64,000 nt of DNA from Devosia sp. (GCA_016713105.1 JADJPS010000004.1:1-64000); one strand, 5' to 3'. Shown: positions 43,194 to 63,842, counted from the first letter of the stretch. Notes: a model not told the origin generated them from the sequence alone. Numbers and translations: made by a program.

Positions 43194-43622
43194 ATGGCAA
43201 AGAAGATTACCGGCTACCTGAAGCTTCAGGTTGCAGCCGGTTCGGCGACCCCGTCGCCCCCGATCGGTCCCGCGCTTGGTCAGCGTGGCCTCAACATCAT
43301 GGAATTCTGCAAGGCGTTCAACGCCAGGACGGCAGACCAGGAGAAGGGCGCTCCGACTCCGGTCGTGATCACGATCTACGCGGACAAGAGCTTCACCTTC
43401 GAGACCCGGCTGCCGCCGGTCACCTACCTGATCAAGAAGTCGGCAAATCTGAAGTCTGGTTCCAAGCTCCCCGGCAAGGAATCGGCGGGCACGATCACCA
43501 GTGCGCAGATCCGTGACATCGCTGAGAAGAAGATGAAGGACCTCAACGCCTACGACGTCGAGACCGCGATGACGATGATCGCCGGTTCCGCCCGTTCGAT
43601 GGGTCTGCAGGTGGAGGGCTGA
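43194..43622 (+). CDS. rplK: 50S ribosomal protein L11
   Basis: 142 aa. N-terminal domain KLQVAAGSATPSPPIGPALG and GLNIMEFCKAFNART; C-terminal rRNA-binding domain AGTITSAQIRDIAEKKMKDLNA. Part of the GTPase-associated centre of the 50S subunit, target of thiopeptides. The 143 bases after nusG contain several GC-rich stems. Stops 3 bases before rplA. Confidence 0.98.
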   Translation: MAKKITGYLKLQVAAGSATPSPPIGPALGQRGLNIMEFCKAFNARTADQEKGAPTPVVITIYADKSFTFETRLPPVTYLIKKSANLKSGSKLPGKESAGTITSAQIRDIAEKKMKDLNAYDVETAMTMIAGSARSMGLQVEG

Positions 43623-43625
43623 TAG

Positions 43626-44318
43626 ATGGCAAAGCTGGGCAAGCGCACTGTCGCAATCCGCGAAGGCATCGACCGCAAGAAGCTGTATCCGCTCGAGGAA
43701 GCACTCAAGATGGTGCGCGAGCGCGCCAAGGCCAAGTTCGACGAGACAGTCGAGGTCGCGTTCAACCTGGGTGTCGATCCTCGCCATGCCGACCAGATGG
43801 TTCGCGGCGTGGTGAACCTGCCGAATGGCACCGGCAAGACGGTTCGCGTCGCCGTCTTCGCCAAGGACGCCAAGGCCGAGGAAGCCCGCAAGGCCGGTGC
43901 CGACGTGGTTGGCGCCGAGGATCTGGTGGCACAGGTCCAGGAAGGCAACATCAATTTCGACCGCGTCATCGCGACGCCCGACATGATGCCGCTGGTCGGT
44001 CGTCTGGGCAAGATCCTGGGTCCGCGCAACCTGATGCCGAACCCGAAGGTGGGCACGGTTACGCCGGATGTCGCCGGTGCGGTCAAGGCAGCCAAGGGCG
44101 GCGCAGTAGAGTTCCGCGTGGAAAAGGCGGGCATCCTGCACGCGGGTGTCGGCAAGGTGTCGTTCACCGAGCAAGCACTGATCGAGAACATCAAGGCCTT
44201 TGCCGACGCGGTGCAGAAATCCAAGCCTGCTGGCGCCAAGGGCACTTACGTCAAGCGCGTGGCCCTGTCGTCCACCATGGGGCCGGGCGTACACATCGAT
44301 CCGTCGTCCGTCCACTGA
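43626..44318 (+). CDS. rplA: 50S ribosomal protein L1
   Basis: 230 aa, full length. Contains VEVAFNLGVDPRHADQMVRG, GRLGKILGPRNLMPNPKVGT and the C-terminal YVKRVALSSTMGPGV. Binds 23S rRNA at the L1 stalk and, in E. coli, represses translation of its own rplKA mRNA; the same is probable here but no binding site was verified. Confidence 0.98.
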   Translation: MAKLGKRTVAIREGIDRKKLYPLEEALKMVRERAKAKFDETVEVAFNLGVDPRHADQMVRGVVNLPNGTGKTVRVAVFAKDAKAEEARKAGADVVGAEDLVAQVQEGNINFDRVIATPDMMPLVGRLGKILGPRNLMPNPKVGTVTPDVAGAVKAAKGGAVEFRVEKAGILHAGVGKVSFTEQALIENIKAFADAVQKSKPAGAKGTYVKRVALSSTMGPGVHIDPSSVH

Positions 44319-44642
44319 CGGATGAGTAGAGTTTCGGGCGGCAGGTCTGTCGCCCGAATGCCCGTCGCAAGGCGGGCACAAGTCCTGTCCGAGACTGCGG
44401 GTACGCCGAGAGGCGCCTAATCCCGACCGGCGGCGCGCGACGCGCGACAAAGGAATGGGGCCCGCATAGATGGGGTGAAGACCGGAATTCGTTCCGGTTC
44501 GAACCAGGCCAGTTGCCGCCAAGGGGCGTTTCGCCCCCGACGGACAGCCGGTTGACAGGCATCAACCGCTGGACTCCGGAAGGGGAACAGCAATTGGCAA
44601 ACGGCCCGGGACCTATCTCCGGGCCATATGTGGAGACTAGCA
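44319..44642 (+). promoter_or_regulatory. rplJ leader (probable L10 autoregulatory leader)
   Basis: 324 bases with stable stems: GGGGCG-TTT-CGCCCC (44523-44537), CGGTTGA/TCAACCG (44549-44568) and GGCCCGG/CCGGGCC (44603-44625), the last ending just before the rplJ ribosome-binding site GGAG (44633-44636). L10 leaders in many bacteria bind the L10-L12 complex to control rplJL translation. This one fits by position and structure, not by a motif match. Confidence 0.6.
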
Positions 44643-45161
44643 GTGGAAAGAGCGGAAAAGGCTGAGCTCGTCACTTCGCTCCAGGCGTCGTTCGCGACGG
44701 CCGGATCGATCGTGGTGGCTCAGAACGCCGGCCTGACCGTTGCCGACCTGGAGACTCTGCGCAGGCAGATGAAGCAGGCCGGCGGATCGATCAAGGTTGC
44801 CAAGAACCGCCTGGCCAAGCTTGCTCTGAAGGAAACCGACAACGCGGACATCTCGGCCCTGTTTACCGGGCCGACCGTCGTCGCCTTTGCCACGGATCCC
44901 ATGGTTGCGCCGAAAGTCGCGGCCGCATTCGCCGACAAGAACCAGAAGTTCAAGGTTCTCGGTGGCGCGATGGGGAAGACCGGGCTCGACGCCAACAACG
45001 TCAAGGCGCTCGCCACGATGCCCTCGCTGGACCAGCTCCGCGCCACGCTCGCCGGCATGCTCAAGCAGCCCGCGACACGTATCGCGGCTGTCCTGCAGGC
45101 TCCGGGCGGTGCGGTTGCACGGGTCATTTCGGCCCATGCCGAAAAGAGCAATGCCGCCTAA
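44643..45161 (+). CDS. rplJ: 50S ribosomal protein L10
   Basis: 172 aa from GTG 44643, chosen because VERAEKAELV matches the family start and GGAG sits 7 bases upstream; an ATG 15 bases earlier would bury that site. Contains GSIVVAQNAGLTVADLETLRRQ, AKNRLAKLAL, and the C-terminal helix that binds L12 dimers (RIAAVLQAPGGAVARVI). Base of the L10-L12 stalk that recruits translational GTPases. Confidence 0.97.
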   Translation: MERAEKAELVTSLQASFATAGSIVVAQNAGLTVADLETLRRQMKQAGGSIKVAKNRLAKLALKETDNADISALFTGPTVVAFATDPMVAPKVAAAFADKNQKFKVLGGAMGKTGLDANNVKALATMPSLDQLRATLAGMLKQPATRIAAVLQAPGGAVARVISAHAEKSNAA

Positions 45162-45237
45162 GGCACACGACTACCAACGGGCCCAGATGGGCTCTCCACG
45201 GTTCGAACTGAATCTTTCAAACGGAAAGTGAACTCAA

Positions 45238-45609
45238 ATGGCTGATCTCGCAAAGATCGTTGACGACCTGTCGAGCCTGACCGTCCTCGAGGCGGCAGAG
45301 CTCTCGAAGATGCTCGAAGAGAAGTGGGGCGTTTCGGCTGCCGCTCCGGTTGCCGCTGCCGCGGCTCCGGTTGCCGCCGCCGCGCCGGTCGAAGAGAAGA
45401 CTGAATTCGACGTGATCCTCGCCTCGTTCGGCGAAAACAAGATCAACGTCATCAAGGAAGTCCGCGCCATCACCGGCCTGGGCCTTGGCGAAGCCAAGGC
45501 GCTGGTCGAGGCGGCTCCGAAGGCCATCAAGGAAGCGGCGACCAAGGCCGAAGCCGAGGACATCAAGAAGAAGCTGGAAGCTGCCGGCGCCAAGGTCGAG
45601 CTCAAGTAA
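45238..45609 (+). CDS. rplL: 50S ribosomal protein L7/L12
   Basis: 123 aa. N-terminal dimer domain (ADLAKIVDDLSSLTVLEAAEL), Ala/Pro hinge, C-terminal domain EFDVILASFGENKINVIKEVR and GLGLGEAKALVEAAP. Flexible stalk protein that contacts EF-Tu and EF-G. Confidence 0.98.
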   Translation: MADLAKIVDDLSSLTVLEAAELSKMLEEKWGVSAAAPVAAAAAPVAAAAPVEEKTEFDVILASFGENKINVIKEVRAITGLGLGEAKALVEAAPKAIKEAATKAEAEDIKKKLEAAGAKVELK

Positions 45610-45627
45610 GCTGGCCATTCGAACGCG

Positions 45628-45650
45628 AGGTGGCGCTGTTGGCGCCGCCT
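45628..45650 (+). terminator. Hairpin between rplL and rpoB
   Basis: AGGTGGCGC (45628-45636) pairs with GCGCCGCCT (45642-45650) around a 5-base loop, with one G-U pair. No U-run follows. In E. coli an attenuator and RNase III site lie at this point to lower rpoB expression; an analogous function is inferred. Confidence 0.45.
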
Positions 45651-45841
45651 CATTCCCGTCCCAGTGTTAGCTATAGGGACGGACGCCACCCGCAAGCGGG
45701 CCGGGCGCAAGTTGCGGAAAATGGAGCCGCCCCCCCTGGCTCCGACGAACAATAGCAAGGCAGATGTCCTGATGTCCGACGGCTGATAGTCGGGCCTTTG
45801 GACATTTGCCTCCGAGACATCGAGAACATTGAGGAGCTGGT

Positions 45842-49993
<4,152 letters not shown>

Positions 49994-50075
49994 GGCCGCC
50001 GCGTTCACCCACCCATCACTTCGGAGCGCTCCGGGGCATTGCCTGCCGGGAGCCTCCGATAAGAGGAGCCTACTG

Positions 50076-54278
<4,203 letters not shown>

Positions 54279-54300
54279 GTCGCGGTCAATCGAAAGCTGC

Positions 54301-54330
54301 AAGGGGCCCCGCGGGGCCCCTTCGCATTTT
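54301..54330 (+). terminator. Rho-independent terminator after rpoC
   Basis: Stem AAGGGGCCCC/GGGGCCCCTT (54301-54322) with a 2-base gap, then CGCATTTT. Ends the rpoBC transcript. Confidence 0.85.
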
Positions 54331-54393
54331 GCGGAGCGAGGCTAGACGATGCGCGCCCGTTCGGGAACGCTCCGGACAGATGAGGAGTCCGAC

Positions 54394-55059
54394 ATGATCG
54401 AGGCGAAGTGGAGAACGGTCGACGACTACATCGTCGACAGGCTGGTGGGTGACGCGCCGCTGCTTGCCGGGGTTCTGGAAGCCAATGCAGGGGCCGGCCT
54501 GCCGGCAATCGACGTTTCCGCGGCGCAGGGCAAGTTCCTTCATCTGATGGTGCGCATTGCCGGCGCACGCAGAATCCTCGAACTGGGAACCCTGGGTGGC
54601 TACTCGACCATCTGGATGGCGCAGGCGCTGCCGATCGATGGTCGTCTGGAAACCTTCGAGTATGAGCCTCGCCATGCCGATGTGGCGCGGCGCAACATCG
54701 AGAGGGCAGGGCTCTCCGATCGGGTCCGGATCCATGTCGGCGCGGCCGCCGAGACACTGCCAAGGCTGGCTGCCGAGGCCCCGGCACCGTTTGACCTGTT
54801 CTTCATCGACGCGGACAAACCGAACAATCCGCTCTACCTCGAGTGGGCGATCAGGCTCGGTCGCCCGGGCTCCGTCATCATCCTCGACAATGTGGTCCGG
54901 GAGGGGGACATCGTGAACCCCCGCAGTGCCGATCCGAGGATCGTGGGCACCAGGCTGGCCTTCGACATGATCGGCGGAAGCCCTCACCTCGATGGCACTG
55001 CGCTGCAGACCGTCGGGTCGAAGGGCTATGACGGCTTTGCGCTGATGGTCGTCCGGTAG
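54394..55059 (+). CDS. Class I SAM-dependent O-methyltransferase (family 3)
   Basis: 221 aa from ATG 54394, with ATGAGGAG before it. Catechol-O-methyltransferase-like layout: VDDYIVDRLV, SAAQGKFLHLMVRIAGARRILELGTLGGYSTIWMA (SAM motif I is ELGTLGGYST), the acidic ribose-binding ETFEYEP, metal-site DLFFIDADKPNN and VIILDNVVREG. Methylates a catechol-type or related hydroxyl of unknown identity. Not normally part of the rpoC-rpsL interval, so a local insertion. Converges with the YbjN-like gene, 9 bases apart. Confidence 0.9.
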   Translation: MIEAKWRTVDDYIVDRLVGDAPLLAGVLEANAGAGLPAIDVSAAQGKFLHLMVRIAGARRILELGTLGGYSTIWMAQALPIDGRLETFEYEPRHADVARRNIERAGLSDRVRIHVGAAAETLPRLAAEAPAPFDLFFIDADKPNNPLYLEWAIRLGRPGSVIILDNVVREGDIVNPRSADPRIVGTRLAFDMIGGSPHLDGTALQTVGSKGYDGFALMVVR

Positions 55060-55068
55060 GTTGCGGCT

Positions 55069-55542
55069 TTACGGGGCGAGGTAGCCGACATAGTCCGCGA
55101 ACTCGCCCGAAAGCAGCGTCCACAGCCCGAAGGCGGCGTCGAGGTTGTCGCGACTGACGCCGTACTGGACGTTGACGTCGTACTCGATCACGGCGTCGAG
55201 GTCGGCATCGAGATAGGCGTTGCCAAAGCGCTTGTCGCGATTCCAGGCGTTGAGCGCGTCCATGGTCGGCTTGATGTCGCGGAAGCCGGCATAGAAGTTG
55301 AGGTCCTCGCAGTCGGTGTTGGCCGTACAGTTGAGGAAGAACAACTGGTAGGGCACGCCGCCGATGTCCCCCGCAATGCGCGGGTCGCCATTGGCCTGGG
55401 CCTCGAGCGAGGCGGTCCCGTACGCCGAAGCCATGACGAGAATCTCGTCGACCCGGCCGCCGTCCAGCAGTTCCTGCGCGCCGGCGCTGCCCGCGAGACC
55501 AAACATACCGCCCAGCAGCGCGGCCGATATGGCGAACTTCAT
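55069..55542 (-). CDS. Secreted YbjN-domain protein
   Basis: 157 aa. Signal peptide FAISAALLGGMFGLAGSAGA, then a YbjN fold: VDEILVMASAYGTASLE, VPYQLFFLNCTANTDCEDLNFYAGF (two cysteines eight residues apart) and WNRDKRFGNAYLDADLDAVIEYDV. YbjN folds resemble type III secretion chaperones; function of secreted versions in alphaproteobacteria is unknown. Confidence 0.85.
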   Translation of the reverse strand: MKFAISAALLGGMFGLAGSAGAQELLDGGRVDEILVMASAYGTASLEAQANGDPRIAGDIGGVPYQLFFLNCTANTDCEDLNFYAGFRDIKPTMDALNAWNRDKRFGNAYLDADLDAVIEYDVNVQYGVSRDNLDAAFGLWTLLSGEFADYVGYLAP

Positions 55543-56038
55543 GATCGTCTCCCTCGCGATGCGCGCATCCTACACGTTTGACTTCGGGGGGCAATCGCGG
55601 CGCGAACAGCACACGCTCTCCGCAGGCGGGGAAAACTCGGCCTTCGGGCTGGTCCGAGGCCGGCGATGCGGCCACATTACCCATCCTGTCGTCCCTCGGG
55701 CATGGACAGCCGCGCGATCCTCCGGATCGTCCCGCGGTCCGCTGCTCCCCGGTTCAAAGAATCCTTGACGGGGGGACTCACTGCCCATATAGAGGCGCAA
55801 CCTTAGCGGTCGGTCGTGAGCGCCAGCCGGGTATCTGCCACCATGCGCGGGCATCCAGGACGCTCAAACACATCGCCAAAGGCAAGAGACGACGACAAAT
55901 CTTCGTGCGCAAGAACGCTGGTTCCGCCGGTGGTCCGCTGCAATGAGAGGCGCCGCTATCCCGTGATGGGATGGAAATGGCGCCCCTTTGGTTTGTCTTT
56001 GTCTTTCGCAACGAATTCGGACCGATGGAAAGAGCGCA
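55543..56038. other. Intergenic region upstream of rpsL
   Basis: About 496 bases between the YbjN-like gene start and rpsL. Apart from the str promoter given separately, no gene is supported; reading frames are short and domain-free. The 245 bases from the promoter to rpsL form a long leader. Confidence 0.55.
55765..55793 (+). promoter_or_regulatory. Promoter of the str operon (rpsL-rpsG-fusA-tuf)
   Basis: TTGACG (55765-55770), exactly 17 bases, TATAGA (55788-55793): the best housekeeping promoter match in this interval, pointing towards rpsL. Confidence 0.72.
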
Positions 56039-56410
56039 ATGCCGACCATTAATCAGTTGATCCGCAAGCCTCGGGTCTCCAAGCCCAAGCGGAACAAAGT
56101 CCCCGCGATGGAAGCAAATCCGCAGAAGCGCGGTGTCTGCTCTCGTGTCTACACGACGACCCCGAAGAAGCCGAACTCGGCGCTGCGCAAGGTGGCCAAG
56201 GTCCGTCTGACCACGTCGCGCGAAGTCATTTCCTACATTCCTGGCGAAGGCCACAACCTGCAGGAACACTCGGTCGTGCTGATCCGCGGCGGCCGTGTCC
56301 GCGACCTGCCTGGTGTTCGCTACCACGTGCTGCGCGGCGTGCTTGACACCCAGTCGGTCAAGGATCGCAAGCAGCGCCGTTCGAAGTACGGCGCGAAGCG
56401 GCCGAAGTAA
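56039..56410 (+). CDS. rpsL: 30S ribosomal protein S12
   Basis: 123 aa from ATG 56039 (GGAAAGAGCGCA upstream). Decoding-site protein: TTPKKPNSALRKVAKV with Lys43 intact, and GGRVRDLPGVRYH, where position 88 is Arg rather than the Lys found in E. coli. Changes at both positions are known streptomycin-resistance sites. First gene of the str operon. Confidence 0.98.
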   Translation: MPTINQLIRKPRVSKPKRNKVPAMEANPQKRGVCSRVYTTTPKKPNSALRKVAKVRLTTSREVISYIPGEGHNLQEHSVVLIRGGRVRDLPGVRYHVLRGVLDTQSVKDRKQRRSKYGAKRPK

Positions 56411-56422
56411 GGAGCAATCGAG

Positions 56423-56893
56423 ATGTCCCGTCGTCACGCCGCCGAAAAGCGCGAAGTCAATCCCGATCCGAAGTTCGGCGATCTCGTCGTCTCCAAGTTC
56501 ATGAACTCGTTGATGGAGGACGGCAAGAAGTCGGTCGCCGAGTCGATCGTCTACGGTGCCTTCGACATCGTCCAGACCAAGCTGAAGCAGGATCCGGTCA
56601 ACGTCTTTCATACCGCGCTGGACAACATCCGCCCGGCCGTGGAAGTCCGTTCCCGCCGCGTCGGCGGCGCGACCTACCAGGTTCCGGTCGAGGTTCGTCC
56701 CGAGCGCCAGCAGGCTCTCGCCATCCGCTGGCTCATCGAGAGCGCCCGCAAGCGCGGCGAGCACACCATGAAGGAGCGCCTGTCGGGCGAGCTCATGGAT
56801 GCCGTCAACGGTCGCGGACAGGCCGTCAAGAAACGCGAAGACACGCACCGTATGGCCGATGCCAACCGTGCCTTCTCGCACTACCGCTGGTAA
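56423..56893 (+). CDS. rpsG: 30S ribosomal protein S7
   Basis: 156 aa. SRRHAAEKREVNPDPKFGD, VVSKFMNSLMEDGKKS, the beta-hairpin region RVGGATYQVPVEVRPERQQALAIRW and the C-terminal AFSHYRW. Organises the 3' domain of 16S rRNA. 12 bases after rpsL. Confidence 0.98.
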   Translation: MSRRHAAEKREVNPDPKFGDLVVSKFMNSLMEDGKKSVAESIVYGAFDIVQTKLKQDPVNVFHTALDNIRPAVEVRSRRVGGATYQVPVEVRPERQQALAIRWLIESARKRGEHTMKERLSGELMDAVNGRGQAVKKREDTHRMADANRAFSHYRW

Positions 56894-56910
56894 CGGAAGG
56901 CTCCTCCCAA

Positions 56911-59001
<2,091 letters not shown>

Positions 59002-59055
59002 GCGAAAAACTGAAAGCAACGTCGGCTCCTGGGTCGACGCATACGGAGAGAAGCG

Positions 59056-60246
<1,191 letters not shown>

Positions 60247-60263
60247 GGCCTGGTAGTCCAGGG

Positions 60264-60299
60264 CGCGGCGCGCCGAAACGTGCGCCGCGTACCATTTTT
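60264..60299 (+). terminator. Terminator or attenuator between tuf and rpsJ
   Basis: CGCGGCGC (60264-60271) pairs with GCGCCGCG (60282-60289), followed after 5 bases by TTTTT (60295-60299). It separates the str and S10 operons, probably with read-through since rpsJ starts 16 bases later. Confidence 0.6.
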
Positions 60300-60314
60300 C
60301 GCTGGGAAAGCAAG

Positions 60315-60623
<309 letters not shown>

Positions 60624-60707
60624 GACTTCCGTTTTCGCGCTGATCATCCAAAGGGTCCTCTTGCAGAATGACCTGGTCGGCCGCCAAAGAGAAAAGGTAA
60701 CGAACCG

Positions 60708-61415
60708 ATGCGTTCTGGTTTGATCGCACAGAAGGTGGGGATGACCCGACTGTTCATGGAGGACGGCACGCACGTCCCCGTGACCGTGCTCAGCCTCGAG
60801 AACTGCCAGGTCGTGGGTCAGCGCACGCATGAGAAGGACGGCTACACCGCCCTCCAGCTCGGCGCCGGCACCGTCAAGGCCAAGAACATCACCAAGGCGG
60901 ACCGCGGGCAGTTTGCGGTCGCCAAGGTCGAGCCGAAGCGTCAGATAACCGAGTTTCGTGTCGATCCTGCGAACCTCATCGAAGTGGGCGCCACGTTGCA
61001 GGCCGACCATTTCGTCGAGGGACAGCTGGTCGACGTGACCGGGACCTCGATCGGCAAGGGCTTCGCCGGCGGCATGAAGCGCTGGAACTTCGGCGGCCTC
61101 AGGGCCACGCACGGTGTGTCCGTCTCGCACCGCTCGCACGGTTCGACCGGCCAGCGCCAGGACCCGGGCAAGGTGTTCAAGGGCAAGAAGATGGCCGGCC
61201 ACATGGGCGACCGTCGCATCACCACCCAGAATCTGCGCGTCGTTCGCACGGACGTCGAGCGCGGGCTGATCATGGTCGAGGGTGCCGTACCGGGCGCCAA
61301 GGGCGGCTGGATCCAGATCAAGGACGCGGTCAAGAAGCCGGCCCCGAAAGGCGCTGCCTTCCCGGGTTCGTTCAAGGCTGCTTCTGAGGCAGTGGCTGCC
61401 GGGGAGACGAAGTAA
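60708..61415 (+). CDS. rplC: 50S ribosomal protein L3
   Basis: 235 aa. RSGLIAQKVGMTRLF, GTSIGKGFAGGMKRWNFGG, ATHGVSVSHRSHGSTGQRQDPGKVFKGKKMAGHMG (read in parts) and the glutamine later methylated by PrmB in this loop. C-terminal Ala/Lys tail longer than in E. coli. Its stop overlaps the rplD start by one base. Confidence 0.98.
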   Translation: MRSGLIAQKVGMTRLFMEDGTHVPVTVLSLENCQVVGQRTHEKDGYTALQLGAGTVKAKNITKADRGQFAVAKVEPKRQITEFRVDPANLIEVGATLQADHFVEGQLVDVTGTSIGKGFAGGMKRWNFGGLRATHGVSVSHRSHGSTGQRQDPGKVFKGKKMAGHMGDRRITTQNLRVVRTDVERGLIMVEGAVPGAKGGWIQIKDAVKKPAPKGAAFPGSFKAASEAVAAGETK

Positions 61416-62035
61416 TGGAACTCCAGGTCACTACTCTGGATGGCAAGGCCGAGGGTTCGGTCACGCTGAAGGATGACATCTTCGGTCTCGAGGTCCGTCA
61501 GGACATCCTGCACCGCATGGTCCGTTACCAGCAGCTCAAGGCGATGGCCGGCACCCACAAGGTGAAGCATCGCTCCGAGATTGCCTACACCTCGAAGAAG
61601 TCGGTCAAGCAGAAGGGCTCCGGCGGCGCACGTCACGGCGCCAAGTCCGCTCCGCAGTTCCGCGGCGGCGGTCGTGCGTTCGGACCCGAGCCGCGCAGCC
61701 ACGCGATCGATCTGCCCAAGAAGGTCCGGGCTCTGGCCCTCAAGCATGCATTGAGTGCCAAGGCCAAGGCCGGCGAACTGATCGTTGTGCAGTCGGTTGC
61801 CACCAAGGAGCCCAAGACTGCGGCCCTGGTGAAGCAGTTCGGCAAGCTCGAGTGGTCGAGTGCGCTGATCATCGACGGCGCCGAGGTCGACCGGAACTTC
61901 GCGAATGCGGCGCGCAACATTCCGCAGATCGACGTGCTGCCGGTGCAGGGGATCAATGTCGCCGACATCCTCCGCCGCCACAAGCTCGTCCTGACGAAGG
62001 CGGCGCTGGAAGCGCTGGAGGCGCGGTTCGCATGA
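61415..62035 (+). CDS. rplD: 50S ribosomal protein L4
   Basis: 206 aa. RQDILHRMVRYQQLKAMAGTHKVKHRSE, the exit-tunnel loop QKGSGGARHGAKSAPQFRGGGRAFGP and C-terminal NVADILRRHKLVLTKAALEALE. In E. coli it regulates the S10 operon. Overlaps rplC (1 base) and rplW (4 bases). Confidence 0.98.
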   Translation: MELQVTTLDGKAEGSVTLKDDIFGLEVRQDILHRMVRYQQLKAMAGTHKVKHRSEIAYTSKKSVKQKGSGGARHGAKSAPQFRGGGRAFGPEPRSHAIDLPKKVRALALKHALSAKAKAGELIVVQSVATKEPKTAALVKQFGKLEWSSALIIDGAEVDRNFANAARNIPQIDVLPVQGINVADILRRHKLVLTKAALEALEARFA

Positions 62036-62325
62036 GCAAGTTCAGCAACTACGACGTGATTCGTAACCCCGTCGTCACCGAGAAGTCGACCATGGCGTCC
62101 GAGCACGGACAGGTTGTGTTCGACGTCGCTATCGACGCCACCAAGACCCAGATCAAGGAAGCCGTCGAGGCTCTGTTCTCGGTCAAGGTCAAGGCAGTCA
62201 ACACGTTGGTCCGCAAGGGCAAGGTGAAGCGGTTCCGGCAGGAACTTGGCACCCGCAAGGATGTCAAGAAGGCCATTGTGACCCTGGTCGACGGCCAGTC
62301 GATCGACATTTCGACCGGCATCTAG
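62032..62325 (+). CDS. rplW: 50S ribosomal protein L23
   Basis: 97 aa from ATG 62032, overlapping the rplD stop by 4 bases. NYDVIRNPVVTEKSTMA, VFDVAIDATKTQIKEAVEALF and the RKGKVKRFRQELGTRKDVKKA loop. Lies at the exit of the polypeptide tunnel, docking site for SRP and trigger factor. Confidence 0.98.
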   Translation: MSKFSNYDVIRNPVVTEKSTMASEHGQVVFDVAIDATKTQIKEAVEALFSVKVKAVNTLVRKGKVKRFRQELGTRKDVKKAIVTLVDGQSIDISTGI

Positions 62326-62338
62326 GGGAGAGCGAAAC

Positions 62339-63178
62339 ATGGGTTTGAAGACTTACAATCCGACCTCTCCCGGGCGCCGCCAGCTCATCACGACCGATCG
62401 GTCGGAGCTGTGGAAGGGCGCGCCGGTCAAGTCCCTTACCGTGGGCCTGACGTCCAAGGGCGGTCGCAACAACACCGGTCGCATCACCGCCTATCATCGT
62501 GGCGGCGGACACAAGCGGTCCTATCGCATGGTCGACTTCCGCCGCACGCGGTGGGACGAGATCGCCGTTGTCGAGCGGCTTGAGTACGATCCGAACCGTA
62601 CGGCCTGGATCGCGCTGATCAAGTATGCCGACGGCGAGTTGGCCTATATCATCGCGCCGCAGCGCCTGGCGGCGGGTGACAAGGTCGTGTCCACGCTCGG
62701 CAGCGCCGACGTGAAGCCGGGCAATGCCATGCCGCTCGAGCGCATGCCGGTCGGCACGATCGTCCACAATGTCGAGATGAAGCCCCGCAAGGGCGGTCAG
62801 ATCGCTCGTTCTGCCGGTGCGTACGCGCAGTATGTCGGTCGTGACAGCGGCTGGGCTATCCTGCGGCTCAACTCGGGTGAGCAGCGCCGCGTGCACGGCT
62901 CGTGCCTGGCGACGGTCGGGGCGGTGTCCAACCAGGACCACGCCAACGTTTCGATCGGCAAGGCAGGTCGCAATCGCTGGCTAGGCAAGAAGCCGGTCAA
63001 CCGCGGCGTGACCATGAACCCGGTCGATCACCCGCACGGTGGTGGTGAAGGCCGTACCTCCGGTGGCCGTCACCCGGTGAGCCCGTGGGGCAAGCCGACC
63101 AAGGGCAAGAAGACCCGCAGCAACAAGTCGACGGACAAGTTCATCGTCCGCTCGCGTCACGTGAAGAAGGGCCGCTAA
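62339..63178 (+). CDS. rplB: 50S ribosomal protein L2
   Basis: 279 aa. GLKTYNPTSPGRRQLI, GRNNTGRITAYHRGGGHKRSYR, GGQIARSAGAYAQYVGRD and the peptidyl-transferase-supporting region NPVDHPHGGGEGRTSGGRHPVSPWGKPTKGKKTR (read in parts). Full length. Confidence 0.99.
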   Translation: MGLKTYNPTSPGRRQLITTDRSELWKGAPVKSLTVGLTSKGGRNNTGRITAYHRGGGHKRSYRMVDFRRTRWDEIAVVERLEYDPNRTAWIALIKYADGELAYIIAPQRLAAGDKVVSTLGSADVKPGNAMPLERMPVGTIVHNVEMKPRKGGQIARSAGAYAQYVGRDSGWAILRLNSGEQRRVHGSCLATVGAVSNQDHANVSIGKAGRNRWLGKKPVNRGVTMNPVDHPHGGGEGRTSGGRHPVSPWGKPTKGKKTRSNKSTDKFIVRSRHVKKGR

Positions 63179-63181
63179 GCC

Positions 63182-63460
63182 ATGTCGCGTTCAGTCTGGA
63201 AAGGCCCGTTCGTCGACGGCTATCTGCTCAAGAAGGCAGAGACCAGCCGTGCGAGCGGCCGCAACGAAGTCATCAAGATCTGGAGCCGCCGCTCGACGAT
63301 CCTGCCGCAGTTCGTCGGCCTGACCTTCGGCGTCCACAACGGCCACAAGCATGTGCCGGTGAATGTCCAGGAAGAGATGATCGGTCACAAGTTCGGCGAG
63401 TTCGCTCCGACCCGTACCTACTACGGGCACGCGGCCGACAAGAAGGCCAAGAGGAAGTAA
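63182..63460 (+). CDS. rpsS: 30S ribosomal protein S19
   Basis: 92 aa. SRSVWKGPFVDGYLLKKAE, IKIWSRRSTILPQFVGLTFGVHNG and FAPTRTYYGHAADKKAK. Starts 3 bases after rplB and ends 1 base before rplV. Confidence 0.98.
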   Translation: MSRSVWKGPFVDGYLLKKAETSRASGRNEVIKIWSRRSTILPQFVGLTFGVHNGHKHVPVNVQEEMIGHKFGEFAPTRTYYGHAADKKAKRK

Positions 63461-63461
63461 C

Positions 63462-63842
63462 ATGGGCAAGCCGAAAACCGAACGCTCGCTCAAGGACAAC
63501 GAAGCCAAGGCGGTCCTCCGCATGCTGCGTACCTCGGGTATCAAGCTGAACCTCGTGGCCGCGATGATCCGCGGCAAGAAGGTCGACAAGGCGCTCGCCG
63601 AACTCGAGTTCTCGCGCAAGCGCATCGCCGGTTCGGTCAAGAAGACGCTCGAAAGCGCTATCGCGAATGCCGAGAACAACCACGGCCTCGACCCCGACAA
63701 CCTGGTCGTTGCCGAGTGCTATGTCGGCGACTCTCTGGTGATGAAGCGCTTCATGGCGCGTGGCCGTGGCCACGCCGCTCGTATGGAGCGTCCGTTCTCG
63801 AACCTCACCATCGTGGTTCGTCAAGTTGAGGAGACCGCATAA
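63462..63842 (+). CDS. rplV: 50S ribosomal protein L22
   Basis: 126 aa. KAVLRMLRTSGIKLNLVAAMIRGKKVDKAL, ESAIANAENNHGLDPDNLVV and RFMARGRGHAARMERPFSNLTIVV, the last being the tunnel-constriction loop where macrolide-resistance changes occur. Overlaps rpsC by one base. Confidence 0.98.
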   Translation: MGKPKTERSLKDNEAKAVLRMLRTSGIKLNLVAAMIRGKKVDKALAELEFSRKRIAGSVKKTLESAIANAENNHGLDPDNLVVAECYVGDSLVMKRFMARGRGHAARMERPFSNLTIVVRQVEETA

